Below, one piece after another: positions 47,361 through 60,800 of a stretch of 64,000 nt of DNA; position 1 is the first letter of the stretch; each line of letters opens with the position of its first letter. This DNA comes from Alviniconcha marisindica. Lineage: Eukaryota > Mollusca > Gastropoda > Provannidae. Made by a program: the position numbers and the translations under genes. The notes beneath the pieces were generated by a model. That model did no database searches. It was not told where the DNA came from and saw only the letters and a program-made list of their open reading frames with translations. The stretch is taken from assembly GCA_018857735.1 (NCBI GenBank), contig JABMCL010001030.1, positions 17,501-81,500 on the forward strand, given 5' to 3'.

Positions 47361-49260
47361 GTCATCTATATTCAGTGTTCTGTACAGAAAGTGTCAAATA
47401 GTCTCTGTTTGTAATGATGTGCTCACATAGTTATTCAAATACCTGCTCTTGAAGAGAAGTGTCCATGCAAAGCATTCTTTCAGTGTAAGTTTGAGTTTTG
47501 TGAGTATCAGTGATAGGATGTTGTGTGGAAAAGCAATGGAAGTGTTGAATACTACTATTTGATGGGCCAGTCTGATGGCTCATGATGTGACAGAATTCAG
47601 TATCGCTATCACAAAAAGTTATTAGTGGAGTTGCTGAACTGCGAATGTAGTGAGGAATCAGTGTAAAAGGTATGCTGTCTGTGGTAAGCCAGGAAAATGT
47701 ACATAGAGTGAAGTGACACGTCAAATAGTGTGTTAAATCTAGCGTTTATTTGTTGCGCTTGTTCAGCTGATGGATGTATTGTGTGGATGTTGCAGTATTC
47801 TGATCAGTGAAAGTGGACTTGGCAGTTAAGACTTCTTCTCCATTAACTTTATGATCTTGGATGGACAGGTGGAGCGTTAGTTGTGGTAGGGTACAAAGTG
47901 CACCTTGTCTCATTACAATTCACATTGTTGTTTTTCTCAGAGTTGTTATTTTCTCTTTGTCGTTCTATGAATCTGTTTAAGCATTAAATCTTGTATTCTG
48001 ACCAGTTGGTGTGTTTTGAAAGAAAAGGGGAGTGTGGTGTATGAAAGTTTGGTGAGCTGAGTTCTGTGTTGCATATGCCTTGTTACACATGTACACACAT
48101 GCCTTCACACAAACTCCAAGCACTGGTTTAAGACATCCTTCCTTCAACCACTACCGTATTTAGCTATGCCATAGGTTCCAGAAAACTGTCAGCTAAAGAG
48201 CAGTTTTTTGTTGGTTGAGCATCAACAGCAGTGGTTTGTTACAAACAACTCAGATTATATCAGACATTTGTTTTATAACCTACCACGTTGCTTACGCCAG
48301 CTCAAGTAAAACCAAAATTGTTGATTCACGGAACTCTTCTTCTTTTTAACCAGGGTGGATGCGTTTCATGTTTATGTGTGTGCTTGGGCACTAGGTTGCT
48401 TTCACAGTCTTATCAGTACCCAAACCTTTCGGAGGGTGCTGACCATGTCGGTGGACAGCTGCACAGAGATGAAGATTGAGCACCCCTTCAGTGGCATAAC
48501 CAAATCTGGCAGAGTTTGGAGGAAGGTGCCGGAAAGCGAAGCTCGGAGTGTGACCCTCACATTCACAGACATGCATGCAGTCATACTTTGTAGCCTGTAA
48601 TTTGTTAGTCATGACTTGTGCATGACAGTCCAAATGACCCAATCATTGATTTTTCATGCAGCCATTTGACAATGCTTCCAATATAGCTGCCAGATTTAAA
48701 AAACAAAACAATTTGCAATAAAATCTGTGATGGATGCTTAATGAACAATTGAAAGTTCACTGGAGCTTGGATACAAGATTAGCTTAAAAGTTCGGGGGGG
48801 GGGGGGGGGGGGGGGGGGGTTAGTAGGTCCCAGATCATAGTTACCTCTTGCAGTATGTGCAAACCGTCGATTCTTCGTCGATTCTTTCTCGTTTTGGTCT
48901 TATGTTCATATAAAACAGCTATTAGAAAGTGACTGATTTGGACCTTGCCTAAACTTCCTTGTTTCATATGCACATACACAAAGAAAATGCCATGTATGGA
49001 ATATTAGAACACTTCTTTTCCGCAGTCCTTTTCATGGTACCCGGCTTGGGGGTATAATGCATAGACTCCAAATTGTTAGCGGCACCCACACCTCACCCTG
49101 ATTATCTGGCTATCATATCACAGATGAGTTTCAAACCCAAACAGCCGTTTTCCGCAACAGATGCAGTTAACTTGGGTGATTAAATTGCCGGGGGGGGGGG
49201 GGGGGGGTCCTAGTAGTTTTTAACATGGGGCTGGTTCCAGAATAAAAACCAGCCCCAGTG
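47361..49260. other. Intergenic region ZFR to oxidoreductase
   Basis: No known gene is recognised. A plus-strand frame at 48355-48600 is coding-like in composition but unidentified. A 26-nt G run lies at 48794-48819 and an 18-nt G run at 49190-49207. Confidence 0.4.
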
Positions 49261-49272
49261 CAGACAGCCAAT

Positions 49273-49442
49273 TTCATAGTTCAGCTGTGTGAGAGTCGAG
49301 GTGGCCGTCCTGGGCTGTCCGTCCTAACGAGCCTTACGGTTTCCGTGGACGTAAAGCTATATTGAACCGTGCTCACGCACTGGTCTCAGCTTGCCCTTAA
49401 TATGTCAACCGACATCCGAGGACATGAAGCATCACCTGCAGA
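49273..49442 (+). mobile_element. About 175-bp repeat element, copy 2, with 11-bp TSD
   Basis: Same family as 37556-37731, sharing GTCGAGGTGGCCGTCCTGGG, CCGTCCTAACGAGCC, GTTTCCGTGGACGTAAAG and GACATCCGAGGACAT. It is flanked by perfect AGACAGCCAAT repeats at 49262-49272 and 49443-49453. It ends about 135 bp before the oxidoreductase start codon, so it may be part of that gene's promoter or 5' UTR. Confidence 0.85.
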
Positions 49443-49576
49443 AGACAGCCAATCACGTTCCAGATCCACAACCACCTTTTCCCCTCCTGTCTCGCTTTTT
49501 TTTTCTTTCCCCTTCCCCTTCTCTCTTTTTTTTTTTTTTTAAGCGCCGATCATTGGCCTCACTGATCCTGGTAGTC

Positions 49577-50835
49577 ATGGCCTCCGTGGATGTGGCAATC
49601 ATTGGCGGAGGAATTGTAGGCTGCTCTGTCTTCTTTGAGCTGGATCGTCTTGGTTATGACTGTGTTCTAGTGGAGAAAAATGTCAACCTTATGTCGGAAG
49701 CCAGCGGTGGAAACAGGTAGCGCAGCGCGAATGTGTTTGAAGTATACCAGTAGGCCTAGCCGTTTTCTTCTTTTATGTGCCGTGCCCTACTTTCGATTCA
49801 TGAATAACGCCAGATGATGTGGCAGTGTCTGGATCACCTGTTATGTGACCTATTAAAAAATACATGGCATACAACATAATAACGGCGGATGTGATGTTTT
49901 TCGTCTGCCTTATTTTAATTTTTTTGGCAGGATTTTTTCCCCAAGCACTGAAAACAGGAACTTAGATTCGTTTAAACTGATTTAGTGTTCAGTGTGTGTT
50001 TTGAGTTCATTAATTTTAGGTCATGTTTTACGTTAGAACCAGCACGTAAAATTAAACCGGCACAGAGATATGGAAGTGTGACACGGACCGATTTAGACAC
50101 TCGTTGCATTCACCCATTTCCACATCAGTAGGCAGTTTAGATCAAAATTCAAATGTCATATTTTGGGGGTTTGCTGGCATTTGACTTTGAGGAAAAGTAT
50201 AACAAACCTTTTTCTTTACCATATCTTGTTCAGCATAGATTTAAAAAAAAAAATCTGCACAGTGGGTCATTGTAATTTGCACTGGTATCAGGAAAATCAG
50301 GAAAATCCAGGCTGAATTTAAAATAAAGAATCCCAGGCTTTGAAGGGAAATGGCCTGGATTCTCAAAACTTACTCATGTCAGAGAAAAGTCATCGAATTC
50401 TGAAAATAATAATCCCCAAAACCTCTCTGCTTGTGTGTGTGTGTGTTATCAGTGAATCACTGAATGGATATATATAGCATGCTAACGTTGTTAGAACAGC
50501 CACGTACATGGTGACTAAAGAAGATTTCTGAGATGCCAAGTCCCTTGCAAAAACATATTTTGTCTTGGGAAAGCTTCGAAAGGCCTGGAACTTTGTGACA
50601 AAATGTCCACAGTAACAGTATGAACCCTTCCTGTCATTGCTTTTGTCAGCAACATAAAATGTGGAGAATATGGCTAATTAATGCAAGATCCTGTGCTAGT
50701 TGTTTTGACAGTGCACTGACAGGCAGTGAAACTTGTGGAGTACTACTGGTTTGTTGATGGGGGTTTTTCGAGACTGAGTTCTCTTTGTCATGATGTGACA
50801 CTATGTGGTTGATGTGATGTTAAAATCTAAGAACT

Positions 50836-50876
<41 letters not shown>

Positions 50877-50885
50877 CACACACAC

Positions 50886-50940
<55 letters not shown>

Positions 50941-51261
50941 ACCCCTATGCATGTACACATACAAGTCATGAACAAAGACACTGCACAAAGCAAATGACTG
51001 ACATTTGCATTGCACACTCTTGAAAGTAATATGAGTGCAAAATGGCACACCTTGCACTCTTAAGATCAGGCAGACTGTCTTTTTTATGTAAACATTTGTC
51101 AAGTGCCTCGTCTCCAGATAAACCCTAAGCACTTTACAATGTCAGTGGCAACTATACAGTGCTATGCTCTACTTCCAAGGAGACCCATTGCGTTCATCAT
51201 ATTATATATATATGCGACTTGAATGACTAGTAAAGTTGTCTGTGTATATTGGGGAAATTGG

Positions 51262-51328
<67 letters not shown>

Positions 51329-51813
51329 CTATATATCTATATCTATATATATATATATATCTATATCTATAGGGCAAACAGGAATGACACTGCTGTTTTT
51401 ACTTTCATATACTTCCTCTGGTTGCAATGGAATGCTTCACACACTCCAGTAAAACAAGTTGGCTAAAAAGGGCACAGCCTACACTCTTATGAGTATGCAA
51501 ACTGGTACATGTATAATACTACTACTAATAGATAACTTTCATATAGTGCTATTCTCTTGTTCTACACAAACTCACTGCGCTTTACAATATTATCTGACAT
51601 TTTCAGAGTTAAGTGAAAAATAAATCAAAGGTAACTTGTTCAAGAAAGTTATACATGTATATACATATATATGCAAGAAAAATAATGTACACGTGCCGTA
51701 TAAGAAGCAGTGATTATATTATATATATATATATAATACAAGAAAGAACATGATTTCATTTTTACCTACCCATAATTGCACTGTTTCCAGCCCCTGCCCC
51801 AACACACCACACA

Positions 51814-51871
<58 letters not shown>

Positions 51872-54800
51872 ACTCACACACCACATGCACGCATGCACAC
51901 AGACACACACACTCACTCACACACACACTCATACACACCGCACACATGTATGCACACACACACACATGTACACACACACACACATAGTTCTTGCCAGAAT
52001 GCCCACAGTATCAAACTTGTGACCTAAAAACACACTGTGTGGTACATGGTACTTGGTTAACTGGAGTGACGATGTTGTTTTTACCTTCATGCATTTTCTC
52101 TGGTTGCAATGGATTGCTTCATATACTCAAGTAAAATAAGTTGGCTAGAAATGGCACAACCTGTGCTCTTATGGGTAGGCAAACTGGTATAATATGTATA
52201 TATTATATATATATAATATATATATCATACAACACGTGGTAAACTGGAGTGACGCTGTTGTTTGTACTTTCATGCACTTTCTCTGGTTGCAGTGGACTGC
52301 TTCACACAGGGTTCGATGCCCCTTCCAACAGCTTGGAGCTTCACTGCATCAAGCTGTGTTTGCAGAGAGCCTTTGGCGTGTTTGACAAACTTGGTGTGCC
52401 ATACAACAAAAATGGATCCATAATGGTGGCTTGGAATCCTAACCAGGTTGTACTTTAGAGTAATTGAAAATTATTGTAATAAAAAAAATAGAATAAAATG
52501 AAGATATTGGCATACTCTGAACAGTTTAAAAATCTCCTTTTTTGTTACTATTCTATATTAAGATAATAAATTTTTAAAACAACTTTCCTTTTGTTGCATA
52601 TATATGTAAACATTGATTTGGATTAGGTGGGGGGGGGGGGGGGGGGGGTTTGTCAGTCCTGCCATTTTTCTCTTTAGCCATTTAGTACCCCTGAGTATTT
52701 TTGCCAATATGTAACTGGAATATTTCAGGTTCCCAAGCTGGCTGCACTCAAAGCAGCATCACATGCTAAAGGAGTGAGGAACGTGTTTGAGCTCCCGATT
52801 CCAGAGCTATACAGGATGGAGCCATGTCTGAACCGCCATGCACAGGGCGCCCTCTGGATTCCCGGAGAAACTGTCCTGGAGCCGAACGTGTATGGTGTGC
52901 TGCTAGCTCACCATGCTAAAAAGAACGGATCCAAGGTTGGTCAGCTGCTTGTGAACAGTTTGTTTGTCATGCTGTCATATTTAAAGGGGTCCCCAGTTGA
53001 AGAAACATTATGGTCCCAGTCAAGAGGAATGGAATAAATAAGATCCACAGCATTTAAAAAAAAGTGATTTATAGTCAGGTTGTTTGAAAATGTGACAATC
53101 TTTTGTGAAAGAAGTTTTATTTGTCATGCTGTTGTTTGAAAATGTGACAATCTTTTGTGAAAGAAGTTTTATTTGTCATGCTGTCATATTTAGTGTAGAC
53201 CCCAGTTGAAGAAGTATCATGTGGGCCCTGTCAGGAGAAATAGAATTAAGAGATGCACAGTATATTATTTTAAAAAGTTGATTTATGGGTAAAGTTTGTT
53301 AAAATATTTAGTCATTTGTAAAATACATTTTATTTGATTATGAATCTGTCAAATTTTATTTGCATCTGTCATATTTAAAGGGGACCCCTGTTGAAGAGGT
53401 ATAATGTGGGCCCTGTCAGGAGGACTAATAAAAAGGAGACATGTAGCATTTAAAAAAAAGTCAGTTTATGGTAAAGGTTGTTAAAAAATGAAAATGTGAA
53501 AGTTGCAAACAGACACTGCTGTGAGTGCTGCCATTTTGTGCTTGGCAGTTTGGGTCTGTGACATAAACAAAGCTGGAATGGGTGGCACAAGTGTCTTTTA
53601 TGATATGGGCAAATCTTTTTCTGATCTTCATTGACAAAGAGCATGACACTCTGAGGAGATCAAATTTGAAGCAGAAAAAAGAAAGAAAGAAGTGATTCTG
53701 TTGCATAAATATTAATCAAACAGCCATACAAAGTCTGCAAATGGAAATATTTGCACATTTTTTTACAACTTTACTTGGAATTCCCTTTAACTTGGGTTTA
53801 ACCCTCAGGATATTATGTGGTGCCCTTGGTAAAGCGTTTCCTGTAAAACTTAAAGTCCTTAAAGTCTTTCTGCTGGGTGTTACATAAAGTAATAAAACCC
53901 TGCTTAAAATTTCAACTAGTTGTGAGAGAAACCCTGCTTAAAATTCCAACTAGTCATGAGAAAAACCCTGCTTAAGATTCCAACTAGTTGTGAGAAAAAT
54001 CCCTGCTTAAGATTGCAACTAGTCATCAGAAAAATCCCTGCTTAAGATTGCAACTAGTCGTCAGAAAAACCCTGCTTAAAATTCCAACTAGTCATGATAA
54101 AAAACCTGCTTAAGATTCCAACTAGTCATGAGGAAAAAAACCTGCTTAAGATTCCAACTAGTCATGAGAAAAACCCCGCTTAAGATTCCAACTAGTCGTG
54201 AGAAAAACCCTGCTTAAGATTCCAACTAGTTGTGAGAAAAACCCAGCTTCAGATTCCAACTGGTCGTGAGAAAAACCCTGCTTAATATTCCAACTAGTCG
54301 TGAGAAAAAAACATGCTTAAAATTCCAACTAGTCATCAGAAAACCCCTGCTTAAGATTGCAACTAGTCATCAGAAAAACCCTGCTTAAGATTGCAACTAG
54401 TCATCAGAAAAACCCTGCTTAAGATTCCAACTAGTCATGAGAAAAACCCTGCTTAAGATTCCAACTAGTCGTGAGAAAAACCCTGCTTAAGGTTCCAACT
54501 AGTCGTGAGAAAAAAATTGCTTAAAATTCCAACTAGTCGTGAGAAAAATCCTGCATAAAATTCCAACTAGTCATGAGAAAAACCCTGCTTAAAATTCCAA
54601 CTAGTCATGAGAAAAACCCTGCTTAAGATTCAAACTAGTCGTGAGAAAAACCCTGCTTAAGATTCCAACTAGTCGTGAGAAAAAATGTGCTTAAAATTCC
54701 AACTAGTCGTGAGAAAAACCCTGCATAAAATTCCAACTAGTCGTGAGAAAAACCCTGCTTAAAATTCCAACTAGTCGTGAGAATACCCCTACTTAAAATT

Positions 54801-57800
54801 CCAACTAGTCATGCTTTCTCTGGGTGAGCAAACGTTTCAGGTTGACTGCTTCTGGTTAGCTTGACTTGCATTTGAGATTACTTGGAAGGAAATTGCACAA
54901 AGAGTCTGAAGTTTTGGGCAGGGAGAGAGTAATGGGAATGCTTAGCCAAGGGTTAAAGATGAAAATGTTTTTTGCTTTCTGTTTTCTGTTTTTGGTCCAT
55001 CAACATGGAATGACCTTCCCCTTCATCTCCGACAGAAACCCTCTCTGGACTCATTCAAATCTAATCTGAAAACATTTCTTTTCCCAAAATTGTAGACCTG
55101 CCATGTTTTCTGTTCCATGCGTCTTTATCCATTCCAAGTCTCCTGGGTGTTTGCTGCCCATTTTAAGCTGCGTATATTTAGCTTTGCATAGTCAAAATGC
55201 TTGTGTGTATGTGTGTGTGTGCGCACTTAGAATAGTTTCTAGGGACAAGATTTGTCACTTTAAAAATACGTTTATTATTATTATTAATTCAATATTTGTG
55301 AATGTTATGACAGCTTCTTTTCCCTTCTCTCCTAGCACTAGTACAGTAGTAGCAGCATATATATACTAGTTTAAAGAAAATGATAATGGATATAATATGT
55401 AACTTTTTCTTGTTTTATTTGACTAGATACTGACAAGCTGTGAAGTTGAAGGTCATGAAGTTAACAGCAGAGGCAGTGGGTCGACATTAAATACAACCCG
55501 TGGCCCCATCAGCGCCAAAGTCATCATAAACTGTGCCGGTCTCTATGGCGACAGAGTTCAGCAGATGGCTGGCATTGACACTTTTGCGTAAGTAACAAAA
55601 AATTTAACAAGTTGTAATGTGCTTTTAACTTTATGTATTCATTATTTTAGGAGCCCGCCATGACCACAACAAAATTGCCCCTTGTGGGATAATTAACTTC
55701 TTTTGAATTGAATTAAATTGAATTGGACTAAAAAGATTTAGAACACTTTTTTTTCTCTCTCACTATACATGTTTACACTGTTTTTATAAGAATTTAGTTG
55801 TTTTGTATCTTTGACAATGGTTTGATGTTGACGTAAAATGTTCCACCCTGATACGACCTGTAAGATTAACTGGGTGTTAAAAAGCAATAACTGACTAACT
55901 CGCATTTTTTTAAGTAAGCCCTGCCCCCTCCTTTTGTTCAGTAACACTTCAGGTTGCTTGCTGTGATGTGTGATGTGTGATGAGTGTTGTAAGTTGCTTG
56001 CTGTGTGTGTGATGTGTGATGAGTGTTGTAAGTTGCTTGCTGTGTGTGTGATGTGTGTTGAGTGTTGTAAGTTGCTTGCTGTATGTGTGATGTGTGTTGT
56101 GATGTGTGTTGAGTGTTGTAAGTTGCTTGCTGTATGTGTGATGTGTGATGAGTGTTGTAAGTTGCTTGCTGTATGTGTGATGTGTGTTGAGGGTTGTAAG
56201 TTGCTTGCTGTATGTGTGATGTGTGTTGAGGGTTGTAAGTTGCTTGCTGTATGTGTGATGTGTGTTGAGGGTTGTAAGTTGCTTGCTGTATGTGTGATGT
56301 GTGTTGAGTGTTGTAAGTTTCTTGCTGTATGTGTGATGTGTGTTGAGTGTTGTAAGTTGCTTGCTGTATGTGTGATGTGTGTTGAGTGTTGTACGTTGCT
56401 TGCTGTATGTGTGATGTGTGTTGAGGGTTGTAAGTTGCTTGCTGTATGTGTGATGTGTTTTGAGGGTTGTAAGTTGCTTGCTGTATGTGTGATGTGTTTT
56501 GAGGGTTTGTAAGTTGCTTGCTGTATGTGTGATGTGTGTTGAGGGTTGTAAGTTACTTGCTGTATGTGTGATGTGTGTTGAGTGTTGTAAGTTGCTTGCT
56601 GTTTGTGTGATGTGTGTTGAGAGTTGTAAGTTGCTTGCTGTTTGTGTGATGTGTGTTGAGAGTTGTTAATCAAGATTATTATCTCATCAGAGAAATTAAA
56701 TATGCAGCTAAACATTCCCTTTGTTTGTTGATTGGCTGCTACGCCAAATGCAAAAAATCCCACAGGATCTAACCGTGGTTCAGGTTGAGGCTGTGTGTGT
56801 TCACTGTATGTAAAGCTTCTGTTTGTGACCACTATGAAATGGATGCTACAGAGATGTTGATTGATTCTTGATATTGGGCATCCAGCCAACCACAGGTCAT
56901 GTTCGGTAGAAACTACAAAGAAGAAATGAATCACCCACTCAACGGTGGATCAGCCACAAAGGAGTGAGTTATTATCAAAGAATGAATCCTCATCCAAACA
57001 AACCAACCAACCCACATATCTTAGGAGAAGCAAATACCCCCTTAATTGTGTTTATCTTGTAAATGATGATGCCGTTGGAAGAATTGGCATGTGTGGAGCT
57101 CAAACAGGACTGTGTGACTGGCCTAAACATGTTTAAAGTTATGGACTTATTTTTCTGCATTTAAGCAACCCAAAATGCCATATAAAAATGGCGGCTCTGA
57201 TGCTACCAACAGAAGCTGCTATTACCAAAACAAAACAAAAAGCAATTGTATGGACCAACACTATCCCCAATACACCATTGAAGACCACAAATTATTCAAG
57301 TAAATTTGGACTCATGCATCAAGACACACCAACACAGATGGTGAAGGGGGGATAGGAAAATCTTGAATGGGAAGGGGTCATTGGGTCACTGATTTTGGGC
57401 ACTATTGAAGTGAACTTGACTCTTTGAAACTGACGAGGGTGTTGCCATGTGGTGTCCAATCGGTTTTGTGTTTTTGGCATCACCCTCATTGCATTGTTGG
57501 TAAAATAATATAATTTTCCATGCAAAATTGTGCATGCAGAACAAGAGCCAGACTTACAGACTCTTTAGCAAACCGGGATTAGGGCTATCCGCCTTTAACT
57601 TTATTTGCTCATCATACGCATGAGCTCAGAATGAAAAAACACATAACTGCCAGGCACAGCTAACCAACTCGCCCAGTCACCAAGCATGTGGACTCAGTGG
57701 CCATTTTGTGGACGTGCAGTATCAAGCCGAGGAAGGGTCAGTACGCGGTGTTCGGGAGAGCAGCTGGACCTTTGATCAACTCCAGCATTCTGCCTGTTCC

Positions 57801-60800
57801 CACAGAGAAGAGCAAGGGTGTCATCGTCTTCAAAACAGGTTGGTATGCTGGTTGAGTGCTCGACAGGCAGACCCCTGCTGTATGTCGAACCAGTTGTCAG
57901 AAACCAAAAAGGGCGTTGTAGGATGTCCGTGGCAAAGCGTTCCCACAGAGAAGAGCAAGGGCATCATCATCTTCAAAACAGGTTGGTATGCTAGGTGAGT
58001 GCTCAACAGGCAGACCCCTGCTGTATGTCGAACCAGTTGTCCGAAACCCAAAAGGGCATTGTAGGATGTCCGTGGCAAAGTCTTGTTTGTGTTTCCTCCG
58101 ACTTTCATTGTCTTAAAAACTGGTTGGTATGCTGGGTGAGTGCTCAACCAGTTGTCAGAAACCAAACAGGCGTTGTAGGATGTCTGTGGCAAAGTGCTGC
58201 TTGTGTTTCCTCCGACTTTCAGTGATATGAAAGGAATGTTTCAAAATGAAAGTTCCAAACACATTCAAGGTTTAAAAGAATGCTGTTTATTAGGACAAGA
58301 CAAAACCAGCAAATTTTCGGGGTAATCCCCTTTGTCAAGCTAAAAAATAACACTTAAACAACAGCTAAACGGTCCGAAACGAAGAATAAAGTGAAAAGCT
58401 AAACCACTTCTCTGTTTTTGGTTGAGCTGCGTTCTTTTCCTGTCCAGTGTTTGGAAGAATGTTGGCATGACAGTGACGTGTAATAGGTGTGATGTAATGA
58501 ATATTCTATGATGTCAATCTCAAATGGTACAGAAGAGTGACAGAGAAAGGTGAGGGGGATGGGGGGGAGAAAGAGAGAGAGAGAGAGCACTGAGCTTTGG
58601 AATACTGATGGGCTGGGGGGGGGGGGGGGGGGCAGGCACTGACCTTGGAAAAAGAAAAAGGCTACCAATTGCAAACATCCCAGGGAATGAATGGGAAAAC
58701 TAGGGTGCCTGCCATAGGATGTTCATGGCAAAATCCTGCTCGAGTTTCCTGACTTTCTGTGAATTCTTGTGTGCAAAGATTTTTTTCAAAATAAAAGGGT
58801 TTTGGTGGCAAAAGTGTGCCATAGGATGTCGGTGGCAGCAAATTTCTGCTGAGTCTTTTCTGACTTTCTGTAAATTCTTGTGTGCAAGGAATTTCTCCAA
58901 ATGAAAGTTTTTTTTTGGTTTGCGAAACTGGTCCAATACAAGTCTGAAAACCCCCCACTATCACTGACAATGCACGTCATGCCCACGTACATTATTTACC
59001 TACTGTGCTGACAGCGGATTTTGAAAATAGTGTCAGAAATGTTCATTCCGTTTCAGAGGTTTATGGCAGGTGCATGTCACTCATGCCTGGGCAAATTTAT
59101 GGTTTTGTTACATGTGCTTAGCGAAAATTCATCTGTGTGTGAGGGGCGTTTCATTGTGAGCCATTTTCTCATTTTTCTGCTTCAGTTTACAACAACGTGA
59201 TTGTCGGGCCCACGGCAGAAGATGTTGAGAGTCGGCAGAGAGCGGCAGTCGACCCCAACATCACAAAACGTCTTGTGGACTTCAGTCGACAAACGGTGCC
59301 CGAGCTGACCAGCTACTCACCTGTCGGCCATTACACTGGCATCAGGCCGGCAACGCAGTTCAAAGATTACCAGATCAGGCCATTCATTGACAGGTGGGTG
59401 GTGGCTTTGACTGGTGTCAGGCTGGCAACGCAGTTCAAGATTACCAGATCAGGCCTTTCATTGACAGGTGGGTGGTAGCTTTGAAGCTGTGACTGGTGTT
59501 AGGCCGGCAACGCAGTTCAAAGATTACCAGATTAGGCCATTCATTGACAGGTGGGTGGTGGCTTTGACTGGTGTCAGGCCGGCAACACAGTTCAAAGATT
59601 ACCAGATCAGGCCTTTCATTGACAGGTGGGTGCGAACTTTGACTGGTGGTCATTGTACTCACTGTCAAGCCATACAACTCAATGGGGTGTATGGGCAGCC
59701 AGTGGCGCTATAATCATTTCCATTTGTTATTATTATTATTACTATTACTGTCACACCTGAAACGCAGTGCAGAGATTTCTGCACCAAGCTGTTCATTGAC
59801 AGGTGATCATTGCACCTGTTCGACTTGCAGTGAAGTTTAAGGATGGCTAGGTCAGGCTGTATTTTGACGGGTGAGTGTGATTCCACGTTTCTGACAATCT
59901 GTGATCATTGCACCTGTTTGACTTGCAGTGAAGTTTAGGGATGACTAGGTCAGGCTGTATTTTGACAGGTGAGTGTGATTCTGAGTTTCTGGTGATCAAT
60001 GCACTTGTGCAGTGCGGTCCAGAGATAAGCAGATCAGATTGTCTATTGGCAGGTGAGTGTGACTGAGAGTTACTGACAATCTGGTGATCATTGCACCTGT
60101 TTGACTTGCAGTGAAGTTTAGGGATGACTAGATCAGGCTGTGTTTTGACAGGTGAGTGTGATTCTGAGTTTCTGGTGATCATTACACCTGTTCGACTTGC
60201 AGTACAGTCCAGACATATGCAGATTAGGCAGGTGATTGAGAGTTTCTGACAATCTGGTGACTATTGACAGGTGAGTGTGACTGAGAGTTCCTGACAATCT
60301 GGTGACTATTGACAGGTGAGTGTGACTGAGAGTTCCTGACAATCTGGTGACTATTGACAGGTGAGTGTGACTGAGAGTTCCTGACAATCTGGTGACTGTT
60401 GACAGGTGAGTGTGACTGAGAGTTCCTGACAATCTGGTGACTGTTGACAGGTGAGTGTGACTGAGAGTTCCTGACAATCTGGTGACTGTTGACAGGTGAG
60501 TGTGACTGAGAGTTCCTGACAATCTGGTGACTATTGACAGGTGAGTGTGACTGAGAGTTCCTGACAATCTGGTGACTCTTGACAGGTGAGTGTGACTGAG
60601 AGTTCCTGACAATCTGGTGACTGTTGACAGGTGAGTGTGACTGAGAGTTCCTGACAATCTGGTGACTATTGACAGGTGAGTGTGATTGAGAGTTTCTGAC
60701 AATCTAGTGACAGGCTGCATGGTGATCATTGCACCTGTCTGACTTATAAACAGGATTCAACCAATCGGAGACACTGTAACATTTGACAGGGAAACCAACG

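Noticed and set aside
48355..48600. 81-residue plus-strand frame with coding-like composition
   Set aside because: Not recognised, no flanking exons found and no start or splice support; left as an unassigned open frame.
49391..49576. In-frame upstream ATG extending the oxidoreductase N-terminus
   Set aside because: It falls within the mobile repeat and a poly-T stretch. The Rossmann motif normally begins within about 10 residues of the start, as with the ATG at 49577.
53891..54812. Second CRISPR-like regular array
   Set aside because: Head-to-tail 34-bp units without spacers, inside an intron.
55738..56934. 398-residue minus-strand and 180-residue plus-strand open frames
   Set aside because: Both are by-products of the 39-bp tandem repeat, whose period is a multiple of three. 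There is no family similarity and the region is an intron of a well-supported gene.
60133..60729. 198-residue minus-strand open frame of 15-residue repeats
   Set aside because: Generated by the 45-bp array in an intron; it has no recognisable start context or homology.
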